NCBI GenBank assembly: GCA_040755055.1
Contig: JBFMBS010000009.1
Span: 73,368-137,367, forward strand
Direction: 5' to 3'
DNA: 64,000 nucleotides
Source of the DNA: DYJK01 sp040755055
GTDB taxonomy: Bacteria > Bacteroidota > Ignavibacteria > Ignavibacteriales > Melioribacteraceae
A program made the position numbers and the translations under genes. Shown in pieces: positions 60,700 to 64,000 of the stretch (positions are counted from its first letter, which is position 1; each line of letters starts with the position of its first letter). The notes beneath the pieces are model-generated. The model did not search any database. It saw nothing but the letters and a program-made list of their open reading frames with translations, and had not been told where the DNA came from.

Positions 60700-63581
60700 G
60701 CTGTCTCTTTCTCATACTCACTGATCGGCAAACAACTGCAGACTAAGTTTCTATCACCATAAGCGTTGTTCACTCTTCCGACACTGGGCCAGAATTTATT
60801 TTCTCTAACCCGTCTGTTTGGATAAACAGCTTTCTCCCTTGAGTAAGGATGATTCCAATCATCAGCAACAACATCGTCTGATGTATGTGGCGCATTCTTT
60901 AATGGATTATCGGCTTTGTCCATCAAACCGGATTCAATTTCCTCAATTTCTTTTTTGATTGATATCATCGCTTCACAAAAACGATCGAGTTCAAATAACG
61001 ATTCGCTTTCGGTCGGTTCAACCATTAACGTACCCGGTACCGGGAAAGAAACTGTAGGCGCATGAAAACCGTAATCCATTAAACGCTTAGCGATATCATC
61101 AACTTCGATGTTTGCAGATGTTTTTAAACTTCTTGTATCAAAAATTAATTCGTGTGCAACAAATCCATTCTGACCGGTATAAAGAACCGGGTAATGATTT
61201 TTTAATTTCGCTTTTAAATAATTGGCATTTAAGATAGCAACTTTTGTTGCGTCGGTTAATCCTTTCACTCCTAACATTTTTATATACGCATAAGAAATAA
61301 CCAGAACATTTGCACTTCCCCACGGTGCGGAAGAAACAGCATTAATCGATTTTTCACCACCGACTTTAACAATAGAATGACCCGGCAAAAACGGTGCGAG
61401 GTGTTTTGCTACAGCAATAGGTCCAACACCGGGTCCGCCGCCGCCGTGCGGTATTGCAAAAGTCTTATGCAGATTTAAGTGACACACATCTGCGCCGATA
61501 AAACCTGGGCTTGTCAAACCAAGTTGTGCATTGAGATTTGCACCATCCATATACACTTGTCCGCCATTGCGGTGCACTATATTACAAATTTCTATTATAC
61601 TTTCTTCAAATACACCGTGTGTTGAAGGGTAAGTAACCATAATCGCGGATAAACTTTCTTTATACTGTTCGGCTTTAGCTTTTAAATCATCAATATCTAT
61701 ATTCCCATTATCATCACATTTAACAACAACAACTTTATTGCCGGCCATAACTGCACTTGCCGGATTTGTACCATGGGCAGATGAAGGAATTAAAACAACA
61801 TTCCTCTGCGCTTCTCCTCTGCTATGATGGTAAGCCCTTATTACCATCAAACCGGTGTACTCACCTTGTGCACCGGAATTAGGTTGTAACGAAACAGAAT
61901 CAAAACCGGTTATCTCAGCAAGGTCTTTTTCTAATTCATCAAATAATTGTTTGTAACCTAACGTTTGATCGGAAGGCGCAAAAGGATGCAATTCGGAAAA
62001 TTCAGGCCAGGTAACAGCAAACATTTCAGCCGATGCGTTTAATTTCATAGTACACGAACCGAGCGGAATCATCGATTGAGTGAGTGACAGATCTTTCTTC
62101 TCCAAACTTTTGATATAACGAAGCATTTCCGTTTCTGAGTAATAAGAATTGAAAACCGGATGAGTTAAAAATTCAGATTTACGTTTCAGGTTTTCCGTCA
62201 AGCACGATTTTACTTCTTTATTATTCGATTTTTGATCTACTCTCAAGTTGAGTGCTTCTTCAAAAACAGAAACAATTTTATTTACATCTTCTATGTTATG
62301 CGGCTCTGCTAAAGATATACTAATAGTGTTCGCTGAATAATGAAAATTCAATCCCTTTGATAAAGCTGCTTTCTTTACCGCCTCCAAATCTTTTACATTA
62401 TCCAAAATAACGTTCAATGTATCAAAGAAAATTTTATTCCTCTGTTTAATGCCGAGCTCTTTTAATTTGCTTTCAAGGAGTAATGTTAATGTATGAATCC
62501 TTTCAGCAATGGCTTTAATTCCTTTTGGTCCGTGATAAACAGCGTACATACCGGCCATAATAGCCAGTAATACTTGAGATGTGCAAATATTACTAGTCGC
62601 ATGTTCGCGTTTAATATGCTGTTCGCGTGTTTGAAGAGCCATTCGCAATGCCCTTCTCCCCTTTGCATCAACAGAAACACCAATAATTCTTCCCGGGATT
62701 TGTCTTTTAAATTCATCCTTAGTAGCAAAATAAGCAGCGTGCGGTCCACCATAACCGATAGGAACACCAAATCTTTGAGTTGATCCAACAACTGCATCGG
62801 CACCAAATTCCCCTGGAGGGATTAACAAAACTAAACTCATCAAATCGGCAGCAACAACTTTCAATATTCCTTTTTGATCAGCTTGTTTGAAGAACTCGGA
62901 ATAATCATAAACTTCACCATCTAATGCCGGGTACTGTACAATTATGCCGAAGATATCATCGGTTAATTCTACATTATTATGGTTCCCGATTCTTAATTCA
63001 ATTCCTAAAGGAGCAGAACGTGTTTTTAGTACATCGATTGTTTGAGGTAAAACATGTTCACTTACAAAAAACACATTTGCATTTTTTTTGTTTGCTTTCC
63101 GGAGCGAATAGAACATAGTCATTGCTTCAGCGGCGGCAGTTGCTTCATCAAGTAATGAAGCATTTGCCAACGGCATGCCGGTTAAGTCTATTATCATAGT
63201 TTGAAAATTGAGTAATGCTTCCAATCTTCCCTGGGATATTTCTGCCTGGTATGGTGTGTATTGTGTGTACCAACCCGGATTTTCTAAAATATTTCTCCTA
63301 ATAACACCCGGAGTTATTGTTGGATAATATCCAAGACCAATATAATTTTTGTAAACTTTGTTTTTTGCTGCGATTTCTTTCAGTCTGCCGATCAATTCCA
63401 CTTCGGTTAAAGGTTCATCGAGTGCAATGTTTTTTTTGAGTCTGATTGCCGAAGGGACGGTTTTGTCGATCAATTCATCAAGATCATTTGCACCAATAGC
63501 AGCGAGCATTTTTTTTGTATCGTCTTCGCTTGGACCGATGTGACGGTCGGAGAATTTGTCAAAAAATTCTAATTTGTTCAT
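60696..63581 (-). CDS. gcvP: Glycine dehydrogenase (decarboxylating), full-length P-protein
   Basis: 961 residues, a fused P-protein with both halves. N-terminal FSDRHIGPSEDDTKKML; PLP site HLNLHKTFAIPHGGGGPG with K706; QPNSGAQGEYTGLMVI. Decarboxylates glycine and passes aminomethyl to the H-protein. gcvT and gcvH are not next to it. The start at 63581 has only a weak ribosome-binding site. Confidence 0.96.
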   Translation of the reverse strand: MNKLEFFDKFSDRHIGPSEDDTKKMLAAIGANDLDELIDKTVPSAIRLKKNIALDEPLTEVELIGRLKEIAAKNKVYKNYIGLGYYPTITPGVIRRNILENPGWYTQYTPYQAEISQGRLEALLNFQTMIIDLTGMPLANASLLDEATAAAEAMTMFYSLRKANKKNANVFFVSEHVLPQTIDVLKTRSAPLGIELRIGNHNNVELTDDIFGIIVQYPALDGEVYDYSEFFKQADQKGILKVVAADLMSLVLLIPPGEFGADAVVGSTQRFGVPIGYGGPHAAYFATKDEFKRQIPGRIIGVSVDAKGRRALRMALQTREQHIKREHATSNICTSQVLLAIMAGMYAVYHGPKGIKAIAERIHTLTLLLESKLKELGIKQRNKIFFDTLNVILDNVKDLEAVKKAALSKGLNFHYSANTISISLAEPHNIEDVNKIVSVFEEALNLRVDQKSNNKEVKSCLTENLKRKSEFLTHPVFNSYYSETEMLRYIKSLEKKDLSLTQSMIPLGSCTMKLNASAEMFAVTWPEFSELHPFAPSDQTLGYKQLFDELEKDLAEITGFDSVSLQPNSGAQGEYTGLMVIRAYHHSRGEAQRNVVLIPSSAHGTNPASAVMAGNKVVVVKCDDNGNIDIDDLKAKAEQYKESLSAIMVTYPSTHGVFEESIIEICNIVHRNGGQVYMDGANLNAQLGLTSPGFIGADVCHLNLHKTFAIPHGGGGPGVGPIAVAKHLAPFLPGHSIVKVGGEKSINAVSSAPWGSANVLVISYAYIKMLGVKGLTDATKVAILNANYLKAKLKNHYPVLYTGQNGFVAHELIFDTRSLKTSANIEVDDIAKRLMDYGFHAPTVSFPVPGTLMVEPTESESLFELDRFCEAMISIKKEIEEIESGLMDKADNPLKNAPHTSDDVVADDWNHPYSREKAVYPNRRVRENKFWPSVGRVNNAYGDRNLVCSCLPISEYEKETA

Positions 63582-64000
63582 AAACTTTACTCTACAATAG
63601 TTTAATGTGAATTATTTTTTATTTAGTGATGAAATATAAATAAAAGGGATAAAACCGAAGTGTTAATTTTCTGGTGATAACATAGTCGTCCCAAACTTTT
63701 TAAGATGATTAAAAAACTTGCAAAACCAGCTTTTTGCAAATGCCTTATTTTACCGGGAAATTATATCCCCAAAAAATTTTCACTTACTGTAAATAAATGT
63801 CTTTAAACGCCTTGTCAAAATGAGAGAATATAGTTTGGGACAGACACGATGATAAAAAATCTATTATTTAGATGAAACCTCTGAAAAATTATAGAGGATT
63901 TAAAAACTTTATAAAGGACAGTGTTGTAAAAGAGTAAACAAAAAAAGAGAATGAAATGCGAAGCAATAAAGTGAATAATATGGATTTGTTTACCCAAGCA
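63582..64000. other. 419-bp terminal gap; possible start of a gene at the right edge
   Basis: AT-rich DNA between gcvP and the window end. It contains the gcvP promoter region but no clear motif. On the plus strand an ATG at 63956 opens a frame of 15 codons that runs off the edge (MRSNKVNNMDLFTQA); too short to assign. A 60-codon minus-strand frame at 63815-63997 is composed of Ile/Phe-rich AT-DNA and is probably spurious. Confidence 0.4.

Noticed and set aside
63815..63997. 60-codon minus-strand frame at the right edge
   Set aside because: Ile/Phe/Ser-rich translation of AT-rich DNA, no ribosome-binding site, no conserved motif.

Overview
The window looks like a chromosomal segment of a low-GC, Gram-negative anaerobe or facultative anaerobe of the Bacteroidota/Chlorobiota group, most likely Ignavibacteria. 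This is an inference from three things: a type IX secretion (T9SS) C-terminal domain with the PNPFNP motif on a secreted dextranase, an Omp85 outer-membrane protein, and typical 'xxAQ' signal peptides. I saw no rRNA, tRNA, CRISPR array, transposase or integrase.

Layout. 1-7.7 kb (minus strand): a tight operon hydC-hydB-hydA for a trimeric NAD-linked, electron-bifurcating-type [FeFe]-hydrogenase. It is followed without gaps by a sensory hydrogenase fused to a histidine kinase, a stand-alone receiver and a receiver-PAS-kinase that leaves the window. 7.9-17 kb: a cation efflux protein, purE, a GIN-domain lipoprotein, a 1303-residue TPR plus triple CbbX-type AAA+ protein, and a two-gene ABC transporter. 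17-29.6 kb: an accessory stretch of small genes (cupin, exported RidA, membrane proteins, a CBM20 metallopeptidase-like protein, two MntA/HepT toxin-antitoxin modules, DUF3788, GH66 dextranase, HEAT protein, VOC and YciI proteins). 29.5-34.5 kb (minus): an M64 peptidase, a SpoIIE phosphatase, a PduS-like flavo-Fe/S protein and a PduT-like microcompartment shell protein; a frameshifted GxxExxY gene between direct repeats splits the last two. 34.6-38 kb (minus): clpC, pterin dehydratase, pyrE. 38-45 kb: floA, a DegT aminotransferase, a POT transporter, a UvrD-type helicase. 45-53 kb: a second accessory stretch with a DUF4258-like/DUF2283 pair, an SRPBCC/zinc-ribbon/membrane fusion, a two-gene unit bounded by inverted 11-mers and an attC-like hairpin, a HEAT-like protein, and a TIR-STAND-TPR (NLR-like) protein with a DUF3795 partner. 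53-64 kb: a GH144-type glucanase, the nucleoside salvage operon cdd-tdk-nupC-punA, and a minus-strand group of rsmE, an Omp85 protein, a CoA-binding protein and gcvP.

How the genes work together. The hydrogenase operon couples H2 metabolism to a co-transcribed H2/redox phosphorelay in which no DNA-binding output is visible. The PduS/PduT pair suggests electron transfer across a microcompartment shell whose other genes are elsewhere. The two glycoside hydrolases and the CBM20 protein point to extracellular glucan use. The accessory stretches hold likely defence or stress modules.

A striking feature is the density of short dispersed repeats. They sit in nearly every large intergenic gap: a CCCGCT-loop-AGCGGG hairpin with a compensatory base-pair change, CTCTGTG-type heptamer clusters, CACTGAT/ATCAGTG elements and a CAAGGA/TCCTTG hairpin. 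Some have entered coding sequences in frame, in the GH66 protein and in rsmE, and probably form part of the RidA leader.
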